5,105 nucleotides of DNA, taken from positions 1 through 5,105 of the forward strand of contig JAUWLO010000151.1 in the NCBI GenBank assembly GCA_030613605.1, written 5' to 3'. The DNA comes from Gammaproteobacteria bacterium (lineage in GTDB: Bacteria; Pseudomonadota; Gammaproteobacteria; SZUA-152). Both the position numbers and the translations under genes were made by a program. This document shows positions 5,008-5,105 of the stretch, piece by piece; position 1 is the stretch's first letter; each line of letters opens with the position of its first letter. The notes under the pieces were generated by a model. The model saw only the letters and a list, made by a program, of their open reading frames with translations. It was not told the DNA's origin and did not search any database.

Positions 5008-5105
5008 ATGTCTGTCGATGACGATTTCCAGCAACGCTTTGGTGGTATTCAACGCCTCTATGGCAAACAGGCCAGCGAGATACTCCAAAACTTGCACGTG
5101 TGCGT
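5008..5105 (+). CDS. tcdA: TcdA-like tRNA threonylcarbamoyladenosine dehydratase, N-terminal fragment
   Basis: Only the first 32 codons lie in the window. They read MSVDDDFQQRFGGIQRLYG (1-19) and continue to LHVCV at the edge, matching the start of E. coli TcdA (CsdL/YgdL), where RQRFGG..RLYG precedes the first strand and glycine loop of the ThiF/E1-like nucleotide-binding fold. TcdA uses ATP to cyclise t6A at position 37 of ANN-decoding tRNAs, including tRNA-Thr, to ct6A. The catalytic part is outside the window, so the call rests on the N-terminal motif alone. A ribosome binding site is not evident: AGGG at 4991-4994 is 13 bases before the ATG, and no upstream ATG or GTG is in frame before a TAG at 4990. 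It may be co-transcribed with the yjjV-like gene. Confidence 0.85.
   Translation, partial: MSVDDDFQQRFGGIQRLYGKQASEILQNLHVC

Noticed and set aside
4846..5097. An 83-codon minus-strand frame at the right end
   Set aside because: It overlaps the end of the yjjV-like gene and the start of the tcdA-like gene in antisense and has no recognisable motifs.

Overview
The window reads as a piece of a gammaproteobacterial chromosome with moderate G+C. It carries the classical thrS-infC-rpmI-rplT translation cluster on the minus strand, in the order known from Escherichia coli. The IF3, L35, L20, ThrRS, YjjV-like and TcdA-like proteins all look gammaproteobacterial. I cannot name the genus from the sequence alone.

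Layout: positions 1-151 are non-coding or window edge and hold a strong hairpin terminator for the minus-strand operon plus a second hairpin. The operon follows on the minus strand: rplT (152-511), rpmI (524-721), a 244-bp structured gap (722-965), infC (966-1484) and thrS (1488-3413). Upstream of thrS are an RNA leader that looks like a ThrRS autoregulatory operator and a near-consensus sigma-70 promoter (TTGACA, 17 bp, TATCTT). A single-domain rhodanese gene (3633-3971, minus) follows. A 217-bp divergent gap then contains three copies of TTATACTG. On the plus strand lie a YjjV/TatD-type metal-dependent hydrolase (4189-4950) and the first 32 codons of a TcdA-type tRNA-modifying enzyme (5008 to the right edge).

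How the genes work together: the minus-strand cluster makes threonyl-tRNA synthetase, initiation factor IF3 and two large-subunit ribosomal proteins. Three layers of self-control are visible or implied. First, a seven-base loop with a CGU 'anticodon' sits in a stem just ahead of the thrS ribosome binding site. Second, infC starts at the non-canonical codon ATC, which IF3 itself is known to discriminate against. Third, the leader of rpmI-rplT is rich in inverted repeats, where L20 repression would be expected.

Nothing here is a wholly new system. The gene content is conserved housekeeping. The noteworthy material is regulatory: the thrS leader, the ATC start, the rpmI leader, the dyad around the thrS promoter, the repeat cluster in the divergent region, and a small Phe-containing repeat at the left edge.
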